Assembly: GCA_019155185.1 (NCBI GenBank)
Contig: CM032809.1
Coordinates: forward strand, 9,941,200-10,005,199
Reading direction: 5' to 3'
Length of the DNA stretch: 64,000 nucleotides
Source of the DNA: Beaufortia kweichowensis
Lineage: Eukaryota; Chordata; Actinopteri; Cypriniformes; Gastromyzontidae
A program made the translations under genes and the position numbers. The stretch's first letter is position 1. Every line of letters begins with the position of its first letter. The notes below the pieces were generated by a model. That model was not told the origin of the DNA and ran no database searches. It was given only the letters and a program-made list of their open reading frames with translations. Below, one piece after another: positions 63,482-64,000 of this stretch.

Positions 63482-64000
63482 ATGCGCTAATACAGAAACA
63501 ACACGCTGTGGAAATAAATCACTTTGTGGGTTTCTGTACTCACACACACTCGCTGGCTCTCTAAATCTCTGTGTAAAACTGCTCTGTGAGTCTCTTTGCT
63601 TTCGCTCAGATTGTCAGTCGCTCAGTCGCATCAGATGATCAGTGAATGAATAATATCAGTTGTGTAGTGCTGGATATAGTGACTGACGCGTCACGCTGTG
63701 ACCTCATAGCCTGCGTGTTCACCTTTCAACAAACACCAGCTGAGGCCCAAACACACATGAAAATGTCAACATTTTGCCCCATTTAACATATTTTTATTTA
63801 TAAAAAATATATCTAAATAAAAATCTAAATAAAAATAAGAAAATGTCAGTTATTTACACCTGCTTTATTGTATAACCCACAAACACATAACACAAAGCAT
63901 TTTTATTTAATAGTTGTACATACAGTACATCAAACAAATCAAATTGAACTACTTTATTTAATGAACTGTTTTCCAAATCTATTAGAGTAAATAAAACACA

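Larger units (their letters stand above)
62508..63917 (-). repeat. Segmental duplicate B (pim-like 5' flank)
   Basis: Same-orientation partner of 33620-34630. It contains in addition about 450 bp (62985-63450) with the 3' part of exon 1 and intron 1. Its microsatellites are GAAA at 62625-62780 and GA at 62990-63038. Confidence 0.85.

Overview
This is vertebrate, almost certainly cyprinid-type teleost, nuclear DNA. It has split genes with GT-AG introns, AT-rich non-coding sequence, long dinucleotide microsatellites, fish-typical fold-back (MITE-like) repeats, and lineage-expanded pim-like kinase fragments. Nothing bacterial is present, so no operons, ribosome binding sites or CRISPR arrays are expected.

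Positions 1-32000 are ordinary genic sequence. The window opens inside a klhl38 gene (plus strand, last three coding exons, stop at 1951-1953). It converges on a complete spire1 gene (minus strand, start 31789, stop at 6089). I could resolve 18 coding exons of spire1 whose phases join without a break into 758 residues: KIND domain, four WH2 actin-binding motifs, Spir box and FYVE-like zinc finger. These two genes are unrelated neighbours. One encodes a BTB-BACK-Kelch adaptor of the Cullin-3 ligase type, the other an actin nucleator that works with formins on vesicle transport.

Positions 32000-36300 are a decayed region: a fold-back element, a 42-bp minisatellite, a (CT)n tract, a broken pim-like kinase gene with a tyrosine in place of the catalytic aspartate, more microsatellites, a perfect 36-bp-arm palindrome and one unassigned exon-like open frame.

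Positions 36300-61599 are the most unusual part. Six head-to-tail copies of a roughly 3.27-kb unit lie there, the last one cut by a 100-N assembly gap. Every unit carries a nested palindrome, a TATA-like element, an octamer motif, a 70-nt exon-like segment between a good acceptor and a GTAAGT donor, a fold-back MITE and a (TA)n tract. No convincing protein is conserved. Two later insertions sit in single units: a 1,456-bp TG...CA element with a 4-bp target duplication (solo-LTR-like) in unit 2, and a 4,874-bp TIR element in unit 3. The TIR element contains what looks like a three-exon gene whose 75-residue reading frame resembles the C-terminal tail of fish SAMD3-like proteins.

Beyond the gap (61700-64000) lie a three-fold repeated exon and exon 1 of a second pim-like locus. 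Its flank is a duplicate of the flank at 33.6-34.6 kb, so the satellite array lies between two copies of a pim-like segment.
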